Source: Anaspis maculata
Lineage: Eukaryota; Arthropoda; Insecta; Coleoptera; Scraptiidae
Length of the DNA: 64,000 nt
NCBI GenBank assembly: GCA_949128115.1
Contig: OX421966.1
Coordinates: 55,239,416-55,303,415 of the forward strand
Direction: 5' to 3'
Each line of letters begins with the position of its first letter. Positions within the stretch are counted from its first letter, which is position 1. Of the stretch, positions 21,501-32,034 are shown piece after piece. The position numbers and the translations under genes were made by a program. The notes beneath the pieces were generated by a model, which had not been told where the DNA came from, made no database searches, and was given only the letters and a program-made list of their open reading frames with translations.

Positions 21501-24500
21501 TTCCAGTGACTTGGGCAGTAACAAAATCACCCATGATGGGACTAATTGGTAACCATGGTAATTTTGATGCAACGTATGGTTACAAGTCTTGCATTTTTAT
21601 CCATGCTGGGTTCAATAAGTGTCAAAGTGATGTCGCAGCATGCGTCATTGGGCATCTCCCCTGAAGAGGTCCAGAGGATGACCTCTTCTGGAAGTCCATG
21701 AGGTCAATTTTCTCATGGTATAATTCATCCAGCAACTGTGTACGTTTCTGTGAATTTTCAAGAAAAAGCAACTGCTCTAGCAAATTCTGCATCAAAAAAT
21801 CTAAATTTCACAAAAAAATCAAGAACTCTTTGAAAAAACAAAATACGATCAAAAGTCAAAAACCGTTTCGAGATATTGATATCCGCTTTCTAAAACTCAA
21901 GAGAAAAAAAATCCGGAATTTTTTCTAAAAAAGTTCCACGACTTCAAAAATTAACACTTTTGACACTCCTTCTTTGGCATCCTGTATATCATGGACAAAG
22001 TCAATGGTGCCGTAAGTCGACATAGCGTCTTGCAGCTGAAGAAAAGTTCTACCAGCCACCATAAACTTTTTTCAAATCGGATATTTTGTGCCCAATATAT
22101 CAATGCTCGAAATGGGAGCAAATTTTTCTCTATGCTTAACTTTTGACGAGCAGTTTAGTTTTAAAATTTGTGCTGTGTTCAGCTGTATCTGCGCAATGGA
22201 GGGATACTAAATCAGAGAAGTGGCTACCGGATACTTGAGTCCAGCCAGTCATCTCCTGAGGAGTCCTACTTCCTGAGTTCAGAACCGGTTCCGAATGTCC
22301 CAGCTTGACTTCAAGGCTTATGCAGCCCTGTACTTCAGTAAAAAGAGGCGATTTTTTGTACTAAATTAGAAACTAATCAAAAACTCGGAAAAAAAAACAG
22401 CAATATACAGAGTGGAAAACTGAGTAAGAAAAGCCAGTTACATTTCTCACCGTCCCTGCAACCAAGGTGAAACAAATTGCGTGCCAGTCCACTAAATTGA
22501 AAAACCCTCTGCGTGTCATCATTTCTTGAATGCTGTGAGAATAAGAGATGTCCGAAAATTGTGAGCGATAAAGTTGTAGAGATTAAATATAAAAAACCCT
22601 TCAAGGCCAGTTACTAGCTTTTCCAGCTTAGCCGCGAGCCACGTTCAAAGTTGTGCGACAATCTAGTTAATAAAGTGGTTCTTTTGGAAAATTTACAAAA
22701 ATCCTAGACTTGATGAAAAAATGACCATGTAGAGAATGAAAAGCTGAATATAAAAAAAAACAGAGTTACATTTTACACCGTCCAGGAAACACAAGAAAAA
22801 ATTGAGAAAACTGGAAAATTTGAATTTTTGCTGTAAGCTTTCTCAATAAATAACTAATAAATTATTTTTGAAAATCTTAACAAACAAATGTATAGACTGT
22901 CATCATAGCATCTATGTAGAAGAGAAGAGGATGTAACAAAAGCAAACATTCAGTAACACTTACCAGTACCTATCACAAAGAAGGGGAATAGGAAAGCTTT
23001 ATTCCCGGGTCAAGCCGGCGAGTCGGCGATCGAAAATATCGTGAACATGAACGAAAGTAAAAGAAACAAACAGATAAAGGGCTCGTAAGAAACCCGGGAT
23101 CACAAAAACAGCTTTCTTTACAGTTCCAAATTGTACTAATAAACAAGGAGGTGCAACAACATCACAACACAACCGTACACAACGTGCACAGAGGACGGGC
23201 CTGGACGATGCGGAATGCAATTCTTTTCTTTTCAGTTTTTCACTCTCTACATTGTAAGGGTTTTTCATCAAGCGGCAAGCCTAGATTGTTTTGAAATTAC
23301 TTTAGTCGAAGTTACTCGAAGTGAGCAACTGGGCCTGAAAGAACCACTCTGTCAAGTGGAGTGTGACGCAACTTTGAACGTGGTTCATGACTGAACTGAA
23401 AAGGCTGGTAAAATTGGCCTATGCCATGCCGAGGGTTTTTCTAGGTATTTTGCTGCACTGGCGGGCAACTCCGAACGCGATTAACAGCTAAACTGACGAA
23501 GTTAAGATATATGCCCTCGGGTTCTTTATTGTAATCATTGCATTTCCCACAACTTTGTCCCTGACAATTTTCATAAAAACGTCTCTCTAAGTGTCCCAAA
23601 AGAATCGCATTCCGAGTCCGGTACATGGAATTTACTCAAGAACACGAAAAAAAAAATTATTGATGTTTATTTTTGAAGATATTGTGGTGGAAGAAAGGTA
23701 GGACCTCGCTCCTTTTAATTTTCGTTATTTGAAATGATTTAGGGGAACTGTTTGTGACAGACTAATCAGTAAAAATTATCAACCACCGAATGTGCATTCT
23801 GGATTCTGGATTAATTGGGGGGAGTCGATGGAATATTGTTCCACCTGGCAAGTAGGACCAGCGGGACTCACCGAGCTACAATATGGTGCCTGGATATTTG
23901 ATGGTAGGTCCATCCAAGCACTGGGACCGACAAGCGCACGGTTGACCTGAGCTCGTCTTTAACCCTCGACGCAGGTGTAGATGTCCGACATATCCACACC
24001 CTGCGATGGTACATTTCCGACTTCGTCCGTCTCCCTGACTGCGCCGTCGGTTTTCTTCTACACACTGTCGTACTGCTGGTTGTAGACGTGATGTACTCGA
24101 AGGATTTGCCCATGACCACCCGAGGAGAAGCTTCAGTCCAGTCAGTTCAGACAGCCCAGAGTCAAATGAGACCCGCCAGCGGCTCGCCCACTAACACTAC
24201 CCACCAGCGGTCACCCATCCAGCTTTTGACCGTGCTGAGCGTTGCTGCAGTCGAGTTATCACTCGACTGGAGCGGTGTACTACACGCTATGCCCTCCTCA
24301 CCGAATGTGCATATTGAACTTTTATTTAAATAATTTCAAGGACCGATGGAATACAGGCATTATTAAAGAAAACCGGGTTTTTGTGATAATGACTTACCCT
24401 GTATTGCAAACAAAAATTCAGTGCACACCCAGTGGTTGATGTTTTCAACTGATTAGTCTACCACAAATAGTTTTCCAAAATCCCGTTGTATAACGAAAAT

Positions 24501-24797
24501 AGAGAGGGGACGAAGTCCCAGCCTTTGAAAATCAAGCGTCATTGAAGTTTTTAAATATCTTTCTCGTGTTTTTGGGTGGATTTCCCCCTCGGGGTGCGAT
24601 ACTTTTGAGACATTCTCAATGAGTAATGCCGCGAAAAAATGGAATGTAAAAACCCACTGCCCAAGAGAAAACCTAAAAACCTTGGCGGACACCCACCAAT
24701 CAGAAAAACAGTGTCCCTCATCGTCCACATTGCAAAGTACTTGGAAGGAACTTACGATTTCTGGCGTATGATAGAAAATGTTCACTTTCGTGCTCAT
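18591..24797 (-). CDS. Unrecognised low-complexity protein with TTPQAVSSN repeats
   Basis: The last exon (18591-19718) opens after TTTTTCAG in phase 0 with LFSEANNPFKGKLKVAFHED and runs to a TAA at 18591. It encodes 375 residues: a basic, Pro/Lys/Ser-rich N-part; six tandem units of TTPQAVSSNSK (variants TIPQAVSSNK, TTPQIVSNNN) at 19200-19390; an acidic Pro/Glu stretch; and a Lys-rich, probably coiled C-terminus (KYKKKIRKLQIKKRKNLL, ending IGRIVSKLTYNI). The upstream sequence is not part of the exon. A candidate first exon at 24756-24797 reads MSTKVNIFYHTPEI before a GTAAGT donor, also phase 0, so direct joining gives a 389-residue two-exon protein with a 5-kb intron. That link is inference; other exons may exist. 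I do not recognise the family and propose no function. The charged coiled tail resembles those of some nuclear proteins. Confidence 0.6.
19200..19395 (-). repeat. Coding minisatellite of about 33 bp
   Basis: Six units of 30-33 bases, each encoding a TTPQAVSSN(S)K decapeptide or undecapeptide, lie in tandem in the last exon of the low-complexity gene. On the plus strand they read CTGACGGCCTGTGGTGTCGT and variants. Unit length alternates with and without the extra Ser codon, so copy number probably varies between individuals without breaking the frame. Confidence 0.8.
19719..20305. other. Presumed intron, no feature seen
   Basis: Sequence upstream of the low-complexity last exon. AT-rich, with no further exon, repeat or RNA gene recognised. 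Confidence 0.3.
20306..22158. mobile_element. 1.85-kb palindrome (foldback)
   Basis: AAACTGCTCGTCAAAAGTTA on the left pairs with TAACTTTTGACGAGCAGTTT on the right. Arms of about 865 bases pair continuously through GGACCTCTTCAGGGGAGATG / CATCTCCCCTGAAGAGGTCC to a loop at about 21170-21292. CAGGATGCC / GGCATCCTG motifs lie inside the arms. No coding is seen. If the low-complexity gene uses the 24756 exon, this palindrome lies in its intron and would be transcribed. Confidence 0.8.
22159..22539. other. Unassigned
   Basis: Short stretch between palindromes with no gene recognised. The end may belong to repeat family Q. Confidence 0.3.
22540..23620. repeat. Repeat family Q, diverged inverted pair
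   Basis: The left part (22590-22890: GCCACGTTCAAAGTTGTGCG, TAGAGAATGAAAAGCTGAAT) is an inverted, diverged match of 23225-23430 (ACTTTGAACGTGGTTCATGA, TTTTCACTCTCTACATTGTA). It shares its units with 14760-15717. This looks like an old foldback of the same family with decayed arms. Confidence 0.5.
23621..24755. other. No gene recognised, presumed intron
   Basis: Unassigned sequence. 23860-24300 is GC-richer and has open frames on both strands (for example 24088-24333 plus) rich in Ser, Thr, Pro and Gln, with no recognisable motif. A degraded mobile element is as likely as an exon. Confidence 0.3.
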
Positions 24798-24983
24798 GAC
24801 GCCTCGACACGGTGACAAGTGTCACATTAAAAATTGCACATTGTAGACAACCAGCTGCCATCCACTCGTCAACGTATCATTCGTACCAACACAACACAAT
24901 TTTTTCATAGCTTGCTCTAATGGAGAAGGCCGTGAAATTGATTATACGTGGACAAATTTTGCACTATCTATTTTCTATCTATG
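24798..24983. other. Upstream of candidate first exon
   Basis: Possible promoter region for the minus-strand low-complexity gene. It also holds a fragment (CATAGCTTGCTCTAATG...GTGAAATTGATTATA at 24908-24952) matching the end of the 2623-5757 foldback. Confidence 0.4.
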
Positions 24984-26168
24984 TACAGGGTGGTCCATTC
25001 TAGCGTAATTATCCCATAGCGGTCTTACCGTTTAAGATAGAGAAAAAGATGTAAGGAAGAAGTTATATGGTTTGATGAGACCTATAACCTAAAATTATTT
25101 TCAGCTATACAGGGTGTCCCATTTTGACGGGATCAATAAAACGTCAATTTTTTTAAATGGGACACCCTATATTTTTTTTGCATTTTCGGATTTAGCTTTT
25201 TCAACTGTCTTATGCCTGTATTTTTGTTTTCCAATTGTGTGGCAGTGCTACCAACTAAAAATTAAAAACTGAAAAAAATCGCATTTCCACAGTTATCTTG
25301 AAAAAATCGTAGCGGCCTTGCTTTTCAAAACTAAGAGAAGAAACTTGACATGGTGATAGTCAAGTCAAAAACCAATATCCCAATGTCAAAAAATTGCGAT
25401 TTCTTGATACAGGGCGTTCACAAAAAAAAAATCAAACTTTATAATTTTCAAAGTCTCATTCGACAATATTCAGACTGACTAATTGTGCGTTGCGTACTAT
25501 TTGGCTTGTCTGTCATTCATCACGACCAACTCACTTTGTGAAAAAAAATAAAAAAATCACAAATTTTGTGAAAATTTCCGATTATCTCGAAAAAAATGAA
25601 GTTTAAGGGTAGGGTACCCCTAGTAAAAATGAAAGAGAATAAAAAAAGCTATCAGATAACGTTATAAAATTAGGGGCATGCTATTTAAAAAAAATGAGTT
25701 ATGGGACTTTGAAAATTATAAAGTTTGATTTTTTTTTGTGAACGCCCAAGAAATCGCAAATTTTTGACATTGGTATATTGGTCTGTGACTTGACTACTAC
25801 CATGTCAAGTTTCTTCTCTTAGTTTTGAAAAGCAAGGCCGCTACGATTTTTTCAAGATAACTGTGGAAATGCGATTTTTTTCAGTTTTTAATTTTTAGTT
25901 GGTAGCACTGCCACAAAATTCAAAAACAAAAATACAGGCATAAGACAGTTGAAGAAGCTGAATCCAAAAATGCAAAAAAATATAGGGTGTTCCATTTAAA
26001 AAAATTGACGTTTTGTTGATCCCGTCAAAATGGGACACGCTGTATAGCTGAAAATAATTTCAGGTTATAGGTCTCATCAAACCATATAACTTCTCTCTTA
26101 CATCTTTTTCTCTATCTTGAAGGGTAAGACCGCTATGGGATAATTACGCTAGGATGGACCACCCTGTA
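24984..26168. mobile_element. 1.19-kb palindrome with CAGGGTGGTCC ends
   Basis: The left end TACAGGGTGGTCCA is inverted at the right end TGGACCACCCTGTA. A second CAGGGTGTCCCATTTTGACG motif lies inside each arm with its inverted partner. The arms pair to a centre near 25570. It shares the phrase TTAGTTGGTAGCACTGCCAC with the flank of the 27663 element. Confidence 0.8.
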
Positions 26169-26476
26169 TCTACCATCAAGTTTTATTTATCATTTATCTA
26201 TTTTGAAATTCCCGCCAAGTTGCTCTAAAACACGCGTTAACGAGGCCCAAACATCAAGCCACGCCCCAATGATGAAGTACAGGGTGATCACGAGCTCCTC
26301 ACAAGTTCGTCGTGCCCCAAAACCAGTCGTGTGACAATACTATGTCTTATGAAACTCGTGTAATGATATACTAATTTAGAAAACCAGCGCTTGTTTCACG
26401 ATATGAACAATTAGATCAGAGACTACAGAAAAACTCATGGAAAATCAATATATTTTTTCAGTATAACGCCCCATTA
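26169..26476. other. Unassigned, with one lone element end
   Basis: No gene seen. A TACAGGGTGATCACGAGCTC motif at 26279 looks like a single terminus of the CAGGGTG class without a partner. Confidence 0.35.
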
Positions 26477-27275
26477 TATCGTACGTTCAACTCTAGTGTG
26501 ATTCTACACACATCAAAAGAATCTAGGGGACAAGCAAATTCAGACGATTTCTAAAATCATCATAACTTTTGATTTCCATCAGTGATTTCATATCGGTTTT
26601 CAGTGTTCGATAGCTCAATCTTTCTTCTTCATGCCTTGATCACGTCAAATACGAACAATGTTTTATAAGGTTGATACAGGGTGATCAATGGAACAGTGTA
26701 AAATTGCCGAAAGTTCAGTACGAGCGCGATTTCCCAAAAAAGAAAATGCATGAATTTCAATAGCAGTTATGAAGATCAGTGTTTCATCTTCAGTGACGTT
26801 TTTGAATTTCAGAAATCGAAGGTGAATTGCCAAAGATATTGATCCTCAAGTTCAACTTGGCGGCACAAAATGATCAATATCTTTGGCAATTTACCTTCGA
26901 TTTCCAAAATTCAAAAACGCTACTGAAGCTGATGTGAAACACCAGTCTTTATAAAAAATGTGCTATTGGAATGCACAAAAATTTATTTTTGGGAAATCGC
27001 GCTCGTACGAACTTTTGGAAATTTTACACTGTTCCATTGGTCACCTGTAGAATCTTGAAAACAAAGGATTGGGCTATCGAATACCGAAAACGGATATGAA
27101 ATCGCTGATGGCAATCAAAAGTTATGATGATTTTAGAAATCGTCTGAATTTGCTTGTCTCCTAGATTCTTTTGATGTGTGTGGTAGGCCATGATTTCCCG
27201 ACTTTCTGCTTTCCAAAAGCATCCCGTGGCGAGACTCCAAGCCAATCAGAACCACACTAGGGTAAACGTACTATA
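26477..27275. mobile_element. MITE (CTAGTGTGATTC family) split by a palindrome
   Basis: The left end TCGTACGTTCAACTCTAGTG, then TGATTC, matches inverted AACCACACTAGGGTAAACGTAC at the right. The intact relative is 54234-54356. Here the MITE is cut after GTGATTC and resumes with TAGGCCATGATTTCC at 27184. The 0.68 kb between (26506-27182) is a separate palindrome. Confidence 0.7.
26506..27182. mobile_element. 0.68-kb palindrome inserted at TA within a MITE
   Basis: CACACATCAAAAGAATCTAG on the left pairs with CTAGATTCTTTTGATGTGTG on the right. Inner anchors ATTGCCAAAGATATTGATC / GATCAATATCTTTGGCAAT flank the centre near 26855. TA on both sides is the likely target duplication. The CAGGGTGATCAATGGAAC motif and its inverted partner lie within the arms. 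Confidence 0.75.
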
Positions 27276-27662
27276 CAGGGTGATTCACGAACAATGCGAC
27301 ACCGCGCTTGATGCCAATAGCTGACATCAAGGTGAAAAAGTAGTAGAGAATGAAATTTGGCACAACAATAGTCGAAGAGATGATGCAAGAAAGTTGAAAT
27401 TTTGTGATACAGGCTGTGAAATGCCCCCTATTCTATCCAACTGAATATTCGACAAAGAACATGAAAAATACACGAAGGACAATTTTCAACAGTAATATCA
27501 GACTTTTTTTTGTCATGAAGTTATTCAAATAATTATTCAATGCAAAATTTCATTCCTTGAATCCTAAAAAAGAGGCCATTGCGATTTTTCTAAATAAACC
27601 TTGAAATGACTATTTTAATTTTAGTTGGTAGCACTGCCACAAACTGAATAAAGAAAAATATA
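27276..27662. other. Unassigned, with a lone element end
   Basis: Begins with TACAGGGTGATTCACGAACA, another CAGGGTG-type terminus with no partner seen. No gene recognised. Confidence 0.35.
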
Positions 27663-27791
27663 TACAGGGTGGCCCAACGAAAACAGAACAGAGGGGTTTT
27701 CGAGCATTTCACATCATTTTTTCGAAAAAAGCTCAGACAGGTCGATTTTTATATCGAGGGGGACATCTGAAACTAGGGGGACTTTCACACT

Positions 27792-27980
27792 CGGCAGTGG
27801 TGTACAAATTGGCGGCAGTGACATTTGCAGTGTCGGCAGTGACATTTGGAGTGCCGGTAGTGTCTTAATATTTTGGGCGGTGTCTGCATAATGATGGCAG
27901 TGTGAGCAGTGATCTTAGGCAGTGGAAAATTCAACGGCAGTGTCCGCCGCAGTCCTCGGCAGTGTTGGGCAATGACCGGC
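27792..27980 (+). repeat. Degenerate GGCAGTG array
   Basis: About a dozen GGCAGTG-type heptamers (GCGGCAGTGACATTTG, CGGCAGTGTCCGCCG and similar), irregularly spaced, sit just inside the left TIR of the 2.0-kb element. A smaller inverted-symmetry cluster (GGGCAGTG, CACTGCC) lies inside the right TIR at 29658-29750. The clusters at both ends suggest subterminal protein-binding repeats. Confidence 0.7.
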
Positions 27981-28940
27981 AGAGAGGATGGTGCGTTGAT
28001 CTCGTAACCATGGAAACCAATGTGGTGTGGTGTCTTATTGTGCCATAAATAGCTAAATTGTGATTTATGTCTACTAGATCATCCGAAATTAGTGTATATC
28101 AGGACCGGGACCAGAGCCCAATTGCATCATTGACTTTGCGTAATTTACAATTGACATCTTGCAAAGCCAATGGTGCAATTGGGTCCACTAAAGAAACATT
28201 CTTTGTCTTGTTTTTTTTTCTTCAACGTGCTGTATTGTCTATGGCTGGAGAGCATTGTTCACGTTGCCTTAAGACGAAGTGAAAAATAATGCAAACAGAT
28301 TATTTTCAGCCATTAGTCTTATATATTAGTTTTATAATGTTCCTATTTTTGAATTTGGGTCTCGATTTGGGTGTTTCAAATTATTTAAACTTCCCACGTA
28401 AACAATGTACAGCGATGTACAGCTATCTGGGAAAAAAAAATCATATTTTACCCCTCGCTTTTCATTTCTAAGTGTGACACTCCTGATGGCGATACTACTA
28501 TACCGAGTACTATACGTACCTTCAAGTTAGAGCAAAGCCATTTTTGCAGTAAACGAGGCAGTGGTAGTGGACGTGGTAGGCAAAAACAAGTTGCAAATGA
28601 TGATAAAGGCATAAACCACTTTGCAGGATCATAACTGAGACACATTTGACACGCAGTGCTTCTTTTTTTCGTCCCTCAGGATTTGAATGCCCCCCCCCCC
28701 CTCCTCTTTGGGCCCTTTCCAAACTGGTGGAAATTATCTAGGTGCACAAGGCACAAGACAAGGTATCAAAAAGCCTTGTCTTGTCCGGCTTTGTGAAAAT
28801 TTATATGACCATGAGACCATGTCTGAATCGGTTTCTGAAATATCAAAGATCATGAAAAAAGATGGTGGAACATTGAGATCTGCCACAGGCGAATACAATG
28901 GTGAAGGCGCCAAAATGAATTTGCCACGGTCATAGGAAAA

Positions 28941-29070
28941 TCCACCTTTCCCATGAGAGTTTGACGCATACCTGTGAACCCAGAACTAGCGGTCTGTAGT
29001 AGCCGTTTGTACTAGATGGAGTATGCGCTCACTGGTATGCGCGCTAGTGATTTCTGTCATGGGAAAGGTA
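28941..29070 (+). mobile_element. Short MITE family M7, copy 2
   Basis: CCACCTTTCCCATGAGAG at the left and CATGGGAAAGGTA at the right, with TAGTAGCCGTTTGTACTAG and GTATGCGCGC inside. It is the inverse of 12131-12263. It is nested in the 2.0-kb element, which is nested in the foldback. Confidence 0.7.
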
Positions 29071-30757
29071 AAGGATGTATCATGGATTGTTCATGTATCA
29101 TTTTTATTTACTATCTCTACAGTATCTACAGTCGTGAAGATACTGACTTCAGATATCTTATTCTGTAGCAAATTTTTTTTTTTCAAATCTTAGCCTCGAT
29201 CTTGACCCACCATCGAAAAAATTCAAGTGCGAAATGTCAAAACAATTTTTTTTATACATAATTTCATAAAAAAGTTTTTCAAAGGTTTTTCGATTTTGTT
29301 CAAATTTCACATACCTATGAATTTTGATGTGCCTTTTCTGAATTTGCACTTTTCCGAATAATATTTTTGCAGCGGTCGCCGCCATATTCAAAAATTAAGT
29401 TCAAAAAACAAGTTTTTGGCAGTACATATCTAAATTGTTGTAGAAATAAAATAGAAATGTTATCGTGCACATTAAAACAGACTGAATTCTCTAGCTACAA
29501 TTTGACACCAAAATCATCTTTGTGTGATCCGGAGTTATTGAGCCAGAGCTTCCGAGAATATCATTTTTTGATGTTGAAAAATTACCGCGCTTACGGAAAT
29601 CGCTTTTCACGTATTATTTTATTTTAAATAAGAGAAGGCTAAAATTGTTGGCTAAATTCGGCAGTGTTCATTAAATTGTGGGCAGTGCTAGGAAATGTGG
29701 GCAGTGGTTCACTGCAGTGGCCACACTGCCGAGAAATGAGCAGTGGTGTACAAATTTTTCAAGTGTGAAAGCCCCCCCCATCTGAAACATACATTGGCAA
29801 ATTTCTTTCTTCAGCCCCCTCACCCCTACCCACCTCAACTTTAGAATTTCAAATGACACCATCTACTTTGCGATACATCAAATCAAAGAGAATCAAATTC
29901 TTTTTCTGAAAAAGATATTTTCAAAATTTTCAACCCCACCCCTCATCTTCCTAAATTTCTCTGACTGTCCCATTTTATATCCTTGACCCCTCAATTCTTT
30001 TCAATTTGATCAGCGTCATTCTAACTAGCATCTAAGGAGAAAATTTTCGGTGGAGAAAAGTGTTACCCAAATTCACCCCTTTCCTCTCCCCCACCCCAAT
30101 TTCAAAACTTAACAGACACCACCTACTTTGTAATACATCGAATAAAAGGAACTTGATTTCTCTTTCTGAAAACAATTTTTTTGAAATTTTCAACCCCTCT
30201 CCTGATAAATTGAACATTTGGAGTATTTTAGGGGGAAAGGGGGCTTTTAGAAAATTCTGAAAATATTTTATTCAAGAAGCGAATTCAATTCCCTTCGATT
30301 TGATGTATCACAAAGTAGGTAGTGTCATTTTAGATTTTGAAGTTGAGGTGGGGGAGTGAATGGGTGAATTTGGGTGGCACTTTTTACGCAGAAAATTTTC
30401 TCCCTCGATGCTGTGCAGGATGACGTTGAGTGTACTGAAGAGAATTAAGAGATCAAAAATATTACATTGGAAACTCTGACAATTTTGGGAAGAAGGGGGG
30501 TGGGTTTGAAAGTTATAGAAATATTTTTTCAGAAAGAGAATTCAATTCTCTTCAATTTGATGTATCGCAAAGTGGGTGGTGTCATTTGAAACTTCGAAGT
30601 TGGGGCGGGTGGGGGTGAGGGGGCTAAAGATAGAAATCCGCCAATGTATGTTTCAGATGTCCCCCTCAATATAAAAATCGACCTGTTCGAGCTTTTTTTA
30701 AAAAATGAGGTGAAATGCCCGAAAACCCCTGTTCTGTTTTCGTTGGGCCACCCTGTA

Positions 30758-31333
30758 TATAACACAGCTTGAAAAGCTAAAGAAAATTAAACTTTTGGTG
30801 AGACATTTCATTTGAAAACAATATTTTTTTATAGCGCAGAAATGGGACACCTTTATAGTTGATGATAAATTCCAGGACAAAGATATTTTCAAATCAATAA
30901 TTTCATGTAGGTATTAGACGTTTTTTCTATATCGTACAGGAAGAGCGTCAAGAAAGCCCGACGCAGTGTTGCAGGACTCTGTATTTTTGGTTATGTATGA
31001 CTATGCATAATTTTGAAAAAATGATTAAACAGGCTCTGAAATGATGTGTCCCTCAACCCAGTGGCCAATCAAAATATTCAATGGGGCTGGGACCCCCTGT
31101 TGTGGGAATGGAACAGCACAAAGGAATGAACAGTGCTTGTACAACATCTTCCTTGAAAAGGAAATCGAACTTTCCCCGACTTTTCTGAAAAAACAGGTTA
31201 AGTGTCCAAAAACTCGTCTGTTCTTTTCACCGGGCCATCCTGTTTTAAAGTTACATCAAATCAAAACAAAATTAAAATAACATTATTGAACACAGGCTCA
31301 GTTTCATAGCTTAATCTGAGGCTTAATCCTTCA
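30758..31333. other. No gene recognised; lone element end
   Basis: Mostly unassigned. The stretch 31190-31247 (GTGTCCAAAAACTCGTCTGT, then TTCACCGGGCCATCCTG) resembles the right end of the CAGGGTGGCCC family without its left partner. Lies downstream of the THAP gene, so any 3' exon or UTR of that gene would be here. Confidence 0.35.
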
Positions 31334-31765
31334 TTATCTCTGTTGGCAGAGCTGGACTTTTTCAACTTCAAAGTCAGACCAACTTACAGCAGCAACGGTG
31401 TCTTCAACCTCCGGAAATATGGTCGGCACGGCATCTTTCCTCAAGCGCACTTTGACGCCGGTCCGGTCGAAATACTTGTCTTCGAAGTGAGCAGAGCAGA
31501 TCCGGCTCTGGTCCGGCGTGCACGTCTTGCTGGACGTTTGCTGGGAATTGGACGTGTGTAACAGTGCCCGGACCCACTTGCGTTTCCGCTGGGGGTCTTT
31601 CGGAAAGCTGCAAAGAGGCGAAAGCAAAAAACCGGTTAACAAAGCAATGCAAAAACACACATGCGTGCGACGAAAAAATACTTACATGTGAAAAGTAACA
31701 TCCGATGGGGCGCTGTTCCTCTGGTTGCCGCGATTGCAGCAACCGTACACGGCGCACGTGACCAT
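31334..31765 (-). CDS. THAP-domain zinc-finger protein
   Basis: Exon 1 (31686-31765) encodes MVTCAVYGCCNRGN to TFH and ends AT/GTAAG. Exon 2 (from 31607, after TTGCAG) completes an Ile codon and continues FPKDPQRKRKWVRALL, then RICSAHFEDKYFDRTG and RKDAVPTIFPEVED. This is a complete C2CH THAP finger: C4-x4-C9, the C-x2-H pair in ICSAHF, the invariant W in KWV, and the closing AVPTIFP motif. THAP domains bind DNA in nuclear proteins and transposases. Reading on past the finger gives a stop at 31334 and a protein of 117 residues. A good donor, GCT/GTAAGT, at 31387 could instead splice to further exons that I did not find. Typical THAP proteins are longer, so the annotation may be incomplete. 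No transposase core is visible nearby. Confidence 0.82.
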
Positions 31766-32034
31766 TTCGCGTTCGGGAAATTCACAAGAACTGGCTGAAA
31801 AATGCTAGATGGAAAGCTGGGAAAGCCAGGTCGGATCAACGAATATGCGAACCTTCTCGCTTCTCGTCGACTTTTGACATACGAACACCGCAAGCGAAGC
31901 GTCGTCTGTCGTCTGTCGAAATGACAGAAAAAATGGCGGCAGCCCTCCATGGCGGCAGCGATGCTGCCACCAGCGCTGCCAACGTGAGGCTGAGACATCA
32001 ATAATGTCACTAGATTTTCAAAAAAACTATTTCC
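31766..32034. other. Upstream of the THAP gene
   Basis: Presumed 5' UTR and promoter of the minus-strand THAP gene. 31860-31985 is GC-rich with GGCGGCAGC-type repeats (ATGGCGGCAG occurs twice). No TATA box is evident. Confidence 0.35.

Larger units (their letters stand above)
27774..29778. mobile_element. 2.0-kb element with 10-bp target duplication
   Basis: CATCTGAAAC occurs directly on both sides (27764-27773 and 29779-29788). The related uninterrupted copy at 32810 reads straight through this site. The ends GGGGGACTTTCACACT and, inverted, GGGGGGCTTTCACACT form 16-bp TIRs with one mismatch. A 9-11-bp duplication is typical of Mutator-like and some foldback elements. Near both ends it carries clusters of GGCAGTG. 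It contains a 130-bp MITE at 28941-29070 and a run of 12 C at 28691. No transposase was recognised: the open frames at 28067 and 28687 have no known motif. Confidence 0.75.
27663..30757. mobile_element. Large foldback with CAGGGTGGCCC ends
   Basis: The left end TACAGGGTGGCCCAACGAAA is inverted at TTTCGTTGGGCCACCCTGTA. The arms continue through GACAGGTCGATTTTTATAT / ATATAAAAATCGACCTGTT. The left arm is interrupted at 27773 by a 2.0-kb insertion (27774-29778) and resumes with ATACATTGGCAAATTTC. The remaining arms pair to a centre near 30270 and share sequence with the palindrome at 32708-33791. The foldback itself is therefore about 1.1 kb. No coding is seen. Confidence 0.8.

Noticed and set aside
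27792..27980. CRISPR-like array of GGCAGTG repeats
   Set aside because: Units are seven bases, irregularly spaced and degenerate, in a eukaryotic transposon end.
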